Assembly (NCBI GenBank): GCA_005884985.1
Contig: VAYK01000044.1
Coordinates: 1-26,717 of the forward strand
Direction of reading: 5' to 3'
From: Actinomycetota bacterium
GTDB taxonomy: Bacteria > Actinomycetota > Thermoleophilia > Solirubrobacterales > 70-9
DNA: 26,717 nucleotides
In this document: in pieces, positions 1 to 8,668 of the stretch
How positions within the stretch are numbered: the stretch's first letter is position 1
Layout of the letters: the number at the start of each line of letters is the position of its first letter
Notes under the pieces: generated by a model
What the model saw: only the letters and a program-made list of their open reading frames with translations
What the model was told of the DNA's origin: nothing
Database searches by the model: none
Made by a program: the position numbers and the translations under genes

Positions 1-949
1 GCAGTACGACTCGATCGTCCAGTCCCGCACCGTGCGCCGGCCGGAGTCGGCCGATGCCGCGGTGCTGAGGCTCGATGAGACTGGCGGCGCGGTCGCGGTC
101 GCCATCGACGGGAACGGACGCCGCGTCGCCTGCGACCCCTACCGGGGCAGCATCGAGGCGGTGTTGGAGTGCGCGCAGAACCTCGCCTGCGTCGGCGCCG
201 AGCCGCTGGGGGTGACCAACTGCCTCAACTTCGGAAACCCCGAGAAACCCCACGTCGCCTGGCAGCTCGACCGCTCGGTGCAGGGGCTCGCGGATGCCTG
301 CGCGGCCCTGGAGGTTCCCGTGGTGGGCGGGAACGTCTCGCTCTACAACGAGACCGAGTCGGGGCCGATCTACCCCACCCCGGTGGTCGGCATGGTCGGG
401 GAGCTTCCGGATCCCGGGCTGGCCGCGGGGATGGCGCTGCGTGAGGGCGACGCGATTGCGCTGGCGGGGCCCTTCGCGCCCTCACTGACCGGCTCGGAGC
501 TGGCGAAGCTGCGCGGAGACCTCGCGAACGGGCTTCCGGGCGTCTCGCTCGAGGCGGTCCGCGCGGCGATCGAGCTCGTTCGCGACGCCGTACGCGCGGG
601 AACCGTCACCTGCGCCCACGATGTAAGCGACGGCGGTCTCGGATGTGCCCTGACGGAGTGTGCGATCTCGGGCGGGGTGGGTGTGCGCGTCGACCTCGAT
701 CCGCTCGTCGAGCTCCGCGGCGCCTCGGGCGAAGCGTGCCTGTTCGGGGAGGGTCCGGGCGGATTCGCGGTCGCCGGCGCGGCGGCAAAGGTCGGCGCCC
801 TCGCCGCCGAGGGCGCGAAGCGCGGCATCGACGTGCTTGCGATCGGGCACGCGGGGGGTGACCGAATCGAGATCGCGGCCGCCGAGGCCGAGGTCTCGCT
901 GACGCTCTCCGCCGCCGAGCGAGCCTGGCGCTCGCTGAGACCCGCCTAG
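1..949 (+). CDS. purL: Phosphoribosylformylglycinamidine synthase II, 3' part
   Basis: This is the C-terminal ~315 residues of PurL, the FGAM synthase that makes formylglycinamidine ribonucleotide from FGAR, ATP and ammonia in the cytoplasm (purine step 4). The frame is open to the left edge and begins mid-protein with QYDSIVQSRTV, a segment found in the middle of small-type PurL, so the GTG at 32 is not the real start. Family motifs visible are GGNVSLYNET and AHDVSDGGLGCAL, the glycine-rich segments of the AIR-synthase-like fold. The stop is TAG at 947-949. In most Gram-positive bacteria purF follows directly; here two unrelated genes lie between. The identity is secure; the missing 5' half cannot be judged. 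Confidence 0.95.
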   Translation, partial: QYDSIVQSRTVRRPESADAAVLRLDETGGAVAVAIDGNGRRVACDPYRGSIEAVLECAQNLACVGAEPLGVTNCLNFGNPEKPHVAWQLDRSVQGLADACAALEVPVVGGNVSLYNETESGPIYPTPVVGMVGELPDPGLAAGMALREGDAIALAGPFAPSLTGSELAKLRGDLANGLPGVSLEAVRAAIELVRDAVRAGTVTCAHDVSDGGLGCALTECAISGGVGVRVDLDPLVELRGASGEACLFGEGPGGFAVAGAAAKVGALAAEGAKRGIDVLAIGHAGGDRIEIAAAEAEVSLTLSAAERAWRSLRPA

Positions 950-956
950 CGGTGGC

Positions 957-972
957 GGGCTCCCGGCAGCCC
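957..972 (+). terminator. Small hairpin after purL (possible terminator)
   Basis: GGGCT (957-961) can pair with AGCCC (968-972) around a 6-nt loop just after the purL stop. There is no T-run, so it may be a factor-dependent pause site or nothing. The remaining ~120 bases before the next gene show no clear motif. Confidence 0.25.
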
Positions 973-1090
973 TCTCGCCTAGGTTGCCCCGCTCACGCGG
1001 ACGCAGTTCGCCGTCACCACAGGACCGCGCTCAGCGGTACCGACGAAGCTAACCCAATGAACCCCGTCGGACGTCAATAGGACCGCCGTC

Positions 1091-2257
1091 ATGAAGCTCG
1101 CCATGACCCTGATGATTCGCGATGCCGCCGATGTGATCGAGGCCAACCTGCGCTACCACCACGCCCAGGGGGTCGATGTGTTCGTGGTCGCCGACAACGG
1201 CTCCACCGACGGCACCGTGGAGATTCTCGAGCGCTATGAGAAGGCGGGCCTCCTGAGGCTCGAGCGGATGCCTGGACAGCTCACCGAAGTGTGGGGCAGC
1301 GGCCGGACCAAGATCGCGCGGCTTGCCTTCGAGCTCGGGGCCGACTGGGTGATCCACAACGACGACGACGAGTTCTGGTGGCCGCTGACCGGCAACCTGA
1401 AGGAGGCCTTGGGGGCGATCCCGGAGCATTTCGGGATGGTGGTGGCGCCGCGGACCGAGTTCGTCGCCCGGCCCGGCGAGGGCTTCTTCGCCAACCGGAT
1501 GACCGCTCGCGAGGCGCGGTTCCTGAGGCCCCCGAAGGCCGCTCATCGCACACATCCCCAGGTCGTGCTGGCGCAGACGCATCCGGGCCAGATCTGGCTG
1601 GAGGACGCGCGAACGAACATCTTCTCGGGCCGTCCCGGTCTGCGCCAGCAGGGCGCCGACCACTCCGCGCGGCCCAACATGGAGCTGACCTTCGCGCCCA
1701 GCTTCCCGATCCGGATCCTTCACTTCCCGCTCCGAAGCCTGGCCCAGTACTGCCATCGGGTCGAGCTCGCGGATGCGGCCAAGCAGCTCGGAGCGTCAGA
1801 GCGCGAGGAGGTGCGCATCGCCTATGAGAGCGGTCGCCTCGAGGAGATCTACGACGGGCTGGTGCTCTCCGACAAGCAGGTCGCAAGAGGGATCACCGAG
1901 GGCTGGTTGGTCGAGGACACGGACTTTCGGGACTACCTGGCGGCCTGTCCGGATCCGCTCAATGGCGGCAATGCGCCGGGCGGCTCGCGTGATTGGTCGT
2001 CCGAGCGGAGAGAGCGCGAGCTCGCGGAGCTCCAACTCGACGGTATGTATGCGCTCACGAACTACGTTCGGCGGGGCAAATCCGGCACCATGCTCACCGC
2101 TTCTCGGCGGGCTCGCTATCGGGCGCTGAATAGAGCTGAGCGGCGTCTGAAGGAGCTCGAGCGGCGGCTGAAGCACATCGAGCGGAGCCGCTGGTGGCGA
2201 CTTCGGCCCCGGCCGCCGAGACTCCCCCACCGCCGGAGCTCGGTCCGGCGCCCCTAG
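1091..2257 (+). CDS. Glycosyltransferase, family 2 type (GT-A fold)
   Basis: A 388-residue protein resembling the Glyco_tranf_2_4 group of GT-A glycosyltransferases, which move a sugar from a nucleotide-sugar onto an acceptor. The N-terminus (MKLAMTLMIRDAADVIEANL) and DNGSTDGT at residues 35-42 fit the nucleotide-binding strand. NDDDEFWW at ~90-97 supplies the DxD-like metal-binding acidic cluster. The last ~50 residues are Arg/Glu-rich and probably a coiled coil, ending in a basic tail (RSRWWRLRPRPPR) that could lie against the membrane. No signal peptide or membrane helix is seen, so a cytoplasmic, perhaps membrane-associated enzyme is expected. Acceptor and donor are unknown. The ATG at 1091 immediately precedes the conserved start. 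The gene sits between purL and purF with no functional link to purines. Confidence 0.85.
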   Translation: MKLAMTLMIRDAADVIEANLRYHHAQGVDVFVVADNGSTDGTVEILERYEKAGLLRLERMPGQLTEVWGSGRTKIARLAFELGADWVIHNDDDEFWWPLTGNLKEALGAIPEHFGMVVAPRTEFVARPGEGFFANRMTAREARFLRPPKAAHRTHPQVVLAQTHPGQIWLEDARTNIFSGRPGLRQQGADHSARPNMELTFAPSFPIRILHFPLRSLAQYCHRVELADAAKQLGASEREEVRIAYESGRLEEIYDGLVLSDKQVARGITEGWLVEDTDFRDYLAACPDPLNGGNAPGGSRDWSSERRERELAELQLDGMYALTNYVRRGKSGTMLTASRRARYRALNRAERRLKELERRLKHIERSRWWRLRPRPPRLPHRRSSVRRP

Positions 2258-2383
2258 TGCCTCGCCGTGGCGCCCTGGGTACCTCGCCGTCGAGGGTAGA
2301 CCCGCCTAACGGACCCACTCGACCTCGTTCGCTACCATCCCCCGCTCGCGGGCGTGATTGCCAGGGACTACGTGCGCGCCCGC

Positions 2384-2399
2384 GGGTGCAGTGGCACCC
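2384..2399. other. Small inverted repeat upstream of sulfatase remnant
   Basis: GGGTGC (2384-2389) and GCACCC (2394-2399) form a 6-bp stem with a 4-nt loop in the leader of the sulfatase remnant. No function is assigned. Confidence 0.2.
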
Positions 2400-2437
2400 C
2401 GACGCCGCTCCGCCGTAGCACTTCGAGCCGCCTTCGG

Positions 2438-2614
2438 ATGCCAGTTCCCTCTCGCCAAAGCATCGCGCTCAGCGGCGCCGCACTTTTGGCGGCGGCGTGC
2501 CTGGCGACCGCCGGTCCGGCGTTACCGCCGGGCGGCCCTGAAACGGCCCACGCCGCTGGCCCCAACCGGCCCAACATCAATCAGCAAGTCAACGGACGGC
2601 CATTCTGCGAATGA
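2438..2614 (+). pseudogene. Collapsed sulfatase paralog (signal peptide plus C-terminal tail only)
   Basis: A 58-codon frame from ATG 2438 whose N-terminus matches the start of the neighbouring sulfatase: SRQSIALSGAALLAA against SRQRIALSGLALLAA, followed in both by an Ala-rich stretch and RPNI. In the intact protein RPNI is the first beta strand of the sulfatase fold. Here the frame jumps straight to QQVNGRPFCE, the exact last ten residues of the intact sulfatase. The simplest reading is a tandem sulfatase gene that lost about 1.45 kb of its middle in frame, removing every catalytic residue. The TGA stop overlaps the downstream ATG (ATGA at 2611-2614), so the two may be translationally coupled. 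A small secreted peptide could still be made; no function can be assigned to it. Confidence 0.75.
2582..2610 (+). repeat. Direct repeat, copy 1 (sulfatase C-terminal codons)
   Basis: A 29-base segment encoding QQVNGRPFC plus part of the last codon. It recurs at 4198-4226 with a single mismatch (A in place of G in the Pro codon). It marks where the 3' end of the remnant gene equals the 3' end of the intact sulfatase. Confidence 0.9.
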
Positions 2615-4230
2615 TCCGGCGCCTGACCTCGTCCGCGCAGCTTCGCTCCCGCCAACGGATCGCGCTGAGCGGTTTGGCGCTGCTCGCGGCCGTCGGGCTG
2701 GGACTGGCCGCTTCGAATCCGTCGAGCGGCAACCGTGCCAACGCCCGCGCAGCGGCCGGCCGGCCCAACATCATCCTGATCCAGTCCGACGATCAGACCA
2801 TGCGTCAGTTCACGAACAGGGTGATGCCGAACACGACGCGGCTGCTCTCGCGCCATGGCACCAAGTTCACCGACTACATCGCCACGACCGCGCAGTGCTG
2901 CCCCTCGCGCGCGTCGTTGCTCACCGGGCAATACGCGCACAACCACGGCGTGACCTCCAACGCCGCCGCCTACCCGGCGCTGATCGACAAGCACAACGTG
3001 CTGCCCGTGTGGCTCCGGGAGGCGGGCTACAGGACCATGCACGTGGGCAAGTTCCTGAACGGCTACGTACAGTTCGCCCACCCGCCGTCCCGGGTCGCTC
3101 CTGGCTGGAGCGAGTGGTACACGGTTCTGAGGCCCGGGACGCACTACTACGACTACCAGCTGGGGGTCAACGGCCACCTCCGCCACCGTGGGCACAAACC
3201 CGAGGACTACGTCACGCGCGTGTTGGGCAAGGACGCCGTGCACCTGATCCACGCCCACGCTCCGCAGCGACGACCGTTCTATCTGCAGCTCGATGAGCGC
3301 GCGCCACACGTCGGTCTTCAGAAGGACCCGTTCGGTTCTTGCGACCGCACGCCAATCCCCGATCGACGCGACGAGAAGCGGTTCAAGAACGCGCCCCTGC
3401 CGCACCCTCCCTCGTTCAACGAGGCGAATATGAGTGACAAGCCGGGTTTCCTCAGCTCGGCCCCACCCATCAGCGCTTCCAACCAGCTGAGGATCCGAAA
3501 GCACTGGCGCTGCGCTCTTGCATCGCTGGTCGGCGTCGACCGCGATGTCGGGAAGGTGTTCAAGGCCGTCAAGCAGGCGGGCGAGCTGTACAAGACTGTG
3601 TTCATCTTCATCTCCGACAACGGGTTGTTCTTCGGCGAGCATCGCATCGCCAGCGGCAAGGTCCTCCCCTATGAGGAGGGGCTGCGGCTCCCGCTCGCGA
3701 TCCGGATGCCGAAGCGCTACCTGAGCGGGGCGCGGCGGGTGCCGAAGGTCGGCAAACCCGTGGCGAACATCGATCTCGCCCCGACCATCCTCGACCTGGC
3801 GCGCGCCCGGCCCTGCCTGCCGCGCAGGAACTGCCGGACCATGGACGGGCGCTCGCTGATGCCGCTTTTGACGCGATCGGGTGGCTGGCCGAAGGATCGC
3901 GGCTTGCTGACCGAGTACCAGGTCGCGGACGCGGGGCGCTATGCGACCTGCGAGTTCGCCGGGATCAGGACCCGCGACACCATCTACGTCAGGCATTCGA
4001 GGGTGGTCAATCCGGCGACGAGCAAGTGCATCCCCACCGATCAGCGAGAGCGCTACAACCTCGAGAAGGATCCATTCGAGCTCCACAACCTGTGCTTCGG
4101 CGGAAGCGCCGCCAACTGCCCCGCCAGCGCCGCGCAGGTCAATCTCGAGGCCCGGTTGAGCCGGCTCCGGGACTGCGCCGGCATCGCCGGGCGCGACCAG
4201 CAAGTCAACGGACGGCCGTTCTGCGAGTAG
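2611..4230 (+). CDS. Secreted sulfatase (type I, formylglycine-dependent)
   Basis: A 539-residue sulfatase of the alkaline phosphatase superfamily, hydrolysing sulfate esters outside the cytoplasmic membrane. Residues 1-~49 look like an export signal: basic start, hydrophobic IALSGLALLAAVGLGLAAS, then an Ala-rich cleavage region. SDDQ at 59-62 gives metal-binding aspartates. C96-C-P-S-R100 is the CxPSR signature in which C96 becomes formylglycine, followed by ASLLTGQY. APHVG lies near 232, SDNG at 335-338 supplies further metal ligands, and YEEGLRLPL and NIDLAPTILDLA are typical family stretches. Substrate is not predictable; glycan sulfate is plausible given the adjacent glycosyltransferase. 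A formylglycine-generating enzyme must be encoded elsewhere. The ATG overlaps the stop of the remnant paralog by 4 nt. Confidence 0.92.
   Translation: MIRRLTSSAQLRSRQRIALSGLALLAAVGLGLAASNPSSGNRANARAAAGRPNIILIQSDDQTMRQFTNRVMPNTTRLLSRHGTKFTDYIATTAQCCPSRASLLTGQYAHNHGVTSNAAAYPALIDKHNVLPVWLREAGYRTMHVGKFLNGYVQFAHPPSRVAPGWSEWYTVLRPGTHYYDYQLGVNGHLRHRGHKPEDYVTRVLGKDAVHLIHAHAPQRRPFYLQLDERAPHVGLQKDPFGSCDRTPIPDRRDEKRFKNAPLPHPPSFNEANMSDKPGFLSSAPPISASNQLRIRKHWRCALASLVGVDRDVGKVFKAVKQAGELYKTVFIFISDNGLFFGEHRIASGKVLPYEEGLRLPLAIRMPKRYLSGARRVPKVGKPVANIDLAPTILDLARARPCLPRRNCRTMDGRSLMPLLTRSGGWPKDRGLLTEYQVADAGRYATCEFAGIRTRDTIYVRHSRVVNPATSKCIPTDQRERYNLEKDPFELHNLCFGGSAANCPASAAQVNLEARLSRLRDCAGIAGRDQQVNGRPFCE
4198..4226 (+). 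repeat. Direct repeat, copy 2 (sulfatase C-terminal codons)
   Basis: The partner of the 29-base repeat at 2582-2610, in the last codons of the intact sulfatase. One mismatch separates the copies. Confidence 0.9.
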
Positions 4231-4278
4231 CCGGTGGGCGACGGGGCCAATCCGCGACCATTGCTACCCTGCCCCTGC

Positions 4279-4295
4279 AGGCGGATTCTGCCTGG
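4279..4295 (+). promoter_or_regulatory. purF leader with small hairpin
   Basis: In the 101-nt gap before purF, CAGGC (4279-4283) and GCCTG (4291-4295) can form a 5-bp hairpin. TACCCT at 4266-4271 could be a -10 hexamer. AGAAGG at 4321-4326 is a good ribosome binding site 5 nt before the ATG. No known purine riboswitch consensus was recognised. Confidence 0.3.
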
Positions 4296-4331
4296 CTCGC
4301 CAGCTCAATCTCTCAAGCAGAGAAGGCCTAC

Positions 4332-5777
4332 ATGATCCCGACCGAGCGGCCTGTCCCGGACCGCGAAGGCCCGCGTGATGAATGCGGGGTGTTCGGTGTA
4401 TACGCACCCAGGCACGACGTCGCGCGGCTCGCCTACTTCGGCCTCTACGCGCTCCAGCACCGCGGTCAGGAGTCGGCCGGCATCGCCACCTGCGAGGGCG
4501 GTCACATCACCACGCTGCGCGAGACCGGGCTCGTCTCGCAGGTGTTCGACGAGGAAAAGCTGCGGGCGCTCGAGGGCGACATGGCGATTGGACACGTCCG
4601 CTACTCGACGACCGGCGGCGGCTCGTGGGAGAACACGCAGCCCGTTTGGCGGGACGACGGGCGCGAGCTGGCCCTCGCCCACAACGGCAACCTGACCAAC
4701 GCCGTAGAGCTCTACAACGAGCTGCGCGAGCGGGGACTCTCGTTCCGCGGCACGTCCGACTCGGAAATCATCGCTGCCCTGCTCTCGGTCGAGGAGGCAC
4801 GGCCGATAGAGAACGCGGTCGAGGCCGTGATGCCGAGGCTCGAGGGCGCCTACTCCACGGTGGTGATGACCAAGCGAGCCGTGGTCGCCTTCCGCGATCC
4901 ACACGGCGTACGGCCGCTGTCGCTCGGAAGGATCGGCGATCGCTACTGCGTCGCCTCGGAGAGCTGCGCCTTCGACATCATCGGCGGCGAGTTGCTGCGC
5001 GAGGTGGCGCCCGGCGAGCTGATCTCGCTCACCGAGGGCGGGATCGAGACGCGGCAGGTGGTGGCCTCCGACCGCCCCGCCCATTGCGTCTTCGAGCACA
5101 TCTACTTCTCCCGTCCGGACACCCGGCTGGAAGGCCGGGTCCTGCAGCAGGTGCGGGGGCGGATGGGCGAGATCCTCTGGCGCGAGTCGCCCGTCGATGC
5201 CGACCTGGTGATCACGGTGCCGGACTCGGGCAACCCCGCGGCAAACGGCTTCGCGCGGGCCTCGGGCATACCACAGGACGACGGGCTGATCAAGAACCGC
5301 TACGTGGCCCGGACCTTCATCCAGCCCGGGCAGGAGCTGCGCAAGCACGGCCTGCGGATGAAGTTCAATCCCCTGCCGGAGATCGTCGCCGGCAAACGCG
5401 TGGTCGTCGTCGACGACTCGATCGTGCGCGGGAACACGACCCGCCAGATCGTCGGCATGCTGAAGGACGCCGGGGCGAAGCAGGTGCACCTGCGGATCTC
5501 CTCGCCACCGATCCGTCACCCCTGCCACTACGGAATCGACATGTCGACCCGCGAGGAGATGGTCGCTCACGGCCGGACGGTCGAGCAGATCGCTGACGAG
5601 CTCGGCGCCGACTCGCTCGCCTACCTGTCCATGGAGGGGGTGTACGAGGCAATCGGCACTCCGGCGCAGCACCACTGCGACGCCTGCTTCACCGGCAACT
5701 ACCCGCTCGGCGACGGCGGCGAGGGCAACGGCAAGTTCGCGCTCGAGGACATCGCCCCGGTCTCCGCCGGTCACTGA
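4332..5777 (+). CDS. purF: Amidophosphoribosyltransferase
   Basis: A 481-residue PurF, the first committed enzyme of purine synthesis: PRPP + glutamine -> phosphoribosylamine. The N-terminal Ntn glutaminase domain begins with a 17-residue propeptide before C18 (ECGVFG), the nucleophile exposed after self-cleavage. The phosphoribosyltransferase domain carries the PRPP loop VVVVDDSIVRGNTT at ~357-370. Cysteines 252, 398, 449 and 452 (the last two in CDAC) match the four ligands of the [4Fe-4S] cluster of the oxygen-sensitive Bacillus-type enzyme. The start at ATG 4332 is set by an AGAAGG ribosome site and by the propeptide; the same frame is open further upstream inside the sulfatase gene but has no homology there. 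purN and purH follow. Confidence 0.97.
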   Translation: MIPTERPVPDREGPRDECGVFGVYAPRHDVARLAYFGLYALQHRGQESAGIATCEGGHITTLRETGLVSQVFDEEKLRALEGDMAIGHVRYSTTGGGSWENTQPVWRDDGRELALAHNGNLTNAVELYNELRERGLSFRGTSDSEIIAALLSVEEARPIENAVEAVMPRLEGAYSTVVMTKRAVVAFRDPHGVRPLSLGRIGDRYCVASESCAFDIIGGELLREVAPGELISLTEGGIETRQVVASDRPAHCVFEHIYFSRPDTRLEGRVLQQVRGRMGEILWRESPVDADLVITVPDSGNPAANGFARASGIPQDDGLIKNRYVARTFIQPGQELRKHGLRMKFNPLPEIVAGKRVVVVDDSIVRGNTTRQIVGMLKDAGAKQVHLRISSPPIRHPCHYGIDMSTREEMVAHGRTVEQIADELGADSLAYLSMEGVYEAIGTPAQHHCDACFTGNYPLGDGGEGNGKFALEDIAPVSAGH

Positions 5778-5805
5778 GGCCCGCTGCGGCCCCCGCTCTG
5801 TGTCC

Positions 5806-5848
5806 CGGGAGAACGTAGAGACTCCGGGCTCTCCCGTCGAGCGACGGG
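5806..5848 (+). promoter_or_regulatory. Two competing hairpins between purF and purN
   Basis: CGGGAGA (5806-5812) can pair with TCTCCCG (5830-5836), and CCCGTCG (5833-5839) with CGACGGG (5842-5848). Both use 5833-5836, so the stems exclude each other. The second ends four bases before the purN GTG at 5853, where a ribosome site would sit; none is visible. This resembles an attenuation or start-masking layout, but it could also be chance in GC-rich DNA. Confidence 0.35.
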
Positions 5849-5852
5849 TCGA

Positions 5853-6482
5853 GTGAGCGCCTTCCGCCTAGCCGTCCTCGCCTCGGGGACGGGGACCAAC
5901 CTGCAGGCGATCCTCGACCTGCTGCACGGCCGGGATGGGGTCGAGGTGGTGGCGGTTGGCTCGAACAAGCGCGACGCCCAGGCGCTGGAACGGGCCTCTA
6001 GCGCCGGCGTGGAGACGGGCGTCTTCTGTGGCGCGGACTACGCTGACCGTGCCCAGAGGGATGCCGCGATGGCCGACTGGCTCGGCGAGCGGAACGTCGA
6101 CCTGATCGTCTTGGCGGGGTACATGGAGCTGCTGTCGCCCGAGTTCGTGCGGCGATTCCGCAACCGGATCGTCAACGTCCACCCGGCTCTCTTGCCGTCG
6201 TTCCCCGGCCTCGATGCGGTGGGCCAGGCGCTCGCGCACGGCGCGCGCGTAACCGGGGTGACCGTGCACCTGGTCGATGAGGGCGTCGACTCGGGCCCGA
6301 TCCTCTTGCAGCGAGCCATCAAGGTGCCATACACTCGCGATCGCGCCGAACTGGAAGAGGAGATCCACCGGGTCGAGCACGAGTTGCTACCCGAGGCGAT
6401 CCGCCTGATCGCGGCCGGGGCGGTCCACATCGATCCGAAGAATCCGCGAGTCGTGCATGTCGATGTCGAGACACGTGAATAG
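5853..6482 (+). CDS. purN: Phosphoribosylglycinamide formyltransferase (GART)
   Basis: A 209-residue PurN that transfers a formyl group from 10-formyltetrahydrofolate to GAR (purine step 3). The N-terminus RLAVLASGTGTNLQAI is the GAR-phosphate-binding loop. The catalytic triad is present: N108 and H110 in NVHPALLPSFPG, and D146 in VDSGPILLQ. Length is normal for the family. The GTG start at 5853 lies two codons before the first conserved residues and lacks a clear ribosome site. It follows purF by 75 nt and precedes purH by 2 nt, so purN-purH are surely co-transcribed. Confidence 0.96.
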   Translation: MSAFRLAVLASGTGTNLQAILDLLHGRDGVEVVAVGSNKRDAQALERASSAGVETGVFCGADYADRAQRDAAMADWLGERNVDLIVLAGYMELLSPEFVRRFRNRIVNVHPALLPSFPGLDAVGQALAHGARVTGVTVHLVDEGVDSGPILLQRAIKVPYTRDRAELEEEIHRVEHELLPEAIRLIAAGAVHIDPKNPRVVHVDVETRE

Positions 6483-6484
6483 GC

Positions 6485-8106
<1,622 letters not shown>

Positions 8107-8110
<4 letters not shown>

Positions 8111-8127
8111 CCCGCGTCGCGGGCTAG
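8107..8127 (+). terminator. purH: Hairpin at the purH stop codon
   Basis: CTAGCCCGC (8107-8115) and GCGGGCTAG (8119-8127) form a perfect 9-bp stem with a GTC loop that includes the purH stop codon. No T-run follows, so it would be a GC-only terminator or 3' stabiliser. It closes the pur block before the pseudogene. Confidence 0.6.
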
Positions 8128-8128
8128 C

Positions 8129-8550
8129 GTGTTGCCCGAGCTGCACGTCCTTCGCGTCTTCTGCGGCCTGCAGGCAGCGGAGGCAATCCGCTCGGCGTGT
8201 TCCTCGAGGGGGCGCGGGTAGGGCAGCGGATCAGCAGGCGGTGGCGGCGAACCTCGGATTCTCGGAGACAGTGTTCGTGGACCACGCGGGCGGTGCGGCC
8301 ACGACGCGGTCGGCGTCTGGGCGTGGGTGGACGAGGGCGCGGGCGTCATCCGTGAGCGCGTGTTCGCCCGACGCTACGGGGTCGTCGAGGGCGAGGCGAC
8401 CGGATCCGCCGCAATCACCCTCTCCGCCCGGCTCGGCCGCGAGCTGGACATCCGCCAGGGCGCGGGCTCTCGCATCCTCGCCCGCCCGCTGGGGAACGAC
8501 ATGGTGGAGATCGGCGGCCGGGTGGAGCTGGATGAGGTGCGGGAGCACTC
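8129..8550 (+). pseudogene. Decayed PhzF-family isomerase/epimerase pseudogene
   Basis: Fragments of a PhzF-family protein appear in order but in changing frames. LPELHVLRVFCG (8132-8167, frame of GTG 8129) is the family's N-terminal strand. GGNPLGVFLEGARVGQRIS (8180-8236) is the GNP segment. AVAANLGFSETVFVDHAGG (8238-8294) holds the SETVFV motif with its conserved Glu. HDAVGVWAWVDEGAGVI, followed by EGEATGSAAITLSARLGREL and IGGRV (about 8303-8532), is the C-terminal domain. At least three frame changes occur, and about 100 residues are missing between SETVFV and HDAVGV. The protein cannot be made whole. PhzF relatives are DAP-epimerase-fold isomerases; the ancestral substrate is unknown. The last frame runs into the antisense of the tRNA, so the original stop is also lost. 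Confidence 0.75.
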
Positions 8551-8556
8551 GGTCAG

Positions 8557-8631
8557 TGCCCCCGGCGGGACTCGAACCCGCGACAACCCGGGTTAAAAGC
8601 CCGGCGCTCTTGCCAGCTGAGCTACGGGGGC
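8557..8631 (-). tRNA. tRNA-Lys (anticodon UUU)
   Basis: On the minus strand this folds as a complete tRNA. The acceptor stem is GCCCCCG/CGGGGGC (8631-8625 and 8564-8558). The D arm is GCTC..GAGC. The anticodon stem is CCGGG/CCCGG with loop CTTTTAA, giving anticodon TTT. The T arm GCGGG-TTCGAGT-CCCGC is standard. The discriminator base is A (8557) and CCA is not encoded. It is flanked by the phzF pseudogene and a divergent ligase gene. Confidence 0.97.
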
Positions 8632-8649
8632 GTGACCATGGTAGATCCC

Positions 8650-8655
8650 TAGCAT
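8650..8655 (+). promoter_or_regulatory. Possible -10 element for the ligase gene
   Basis: TAGCAT lies 13 nt before the ligase ATG at 8669, a plausible actinobacterial -10 hexamer giving a very short leader. No matching -35 was found. Confidence 0.3.
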
Positions 8656-8668
8656 CGGCTGATAGATC

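Noticed and set aside
2581..4203. A 540-codon minus-strand open frame opposite the sulfatase
   Set aside because: It mirrors the sulfatase codon pattern; GC-rich third positions keep the antisense frame open, and the translation has no recognisable motif.
4305..5774. A 489-codon minus-strand open frame opposite purF
   Set aside because: Antisense shadow of a certain gene, with no protein-family features.
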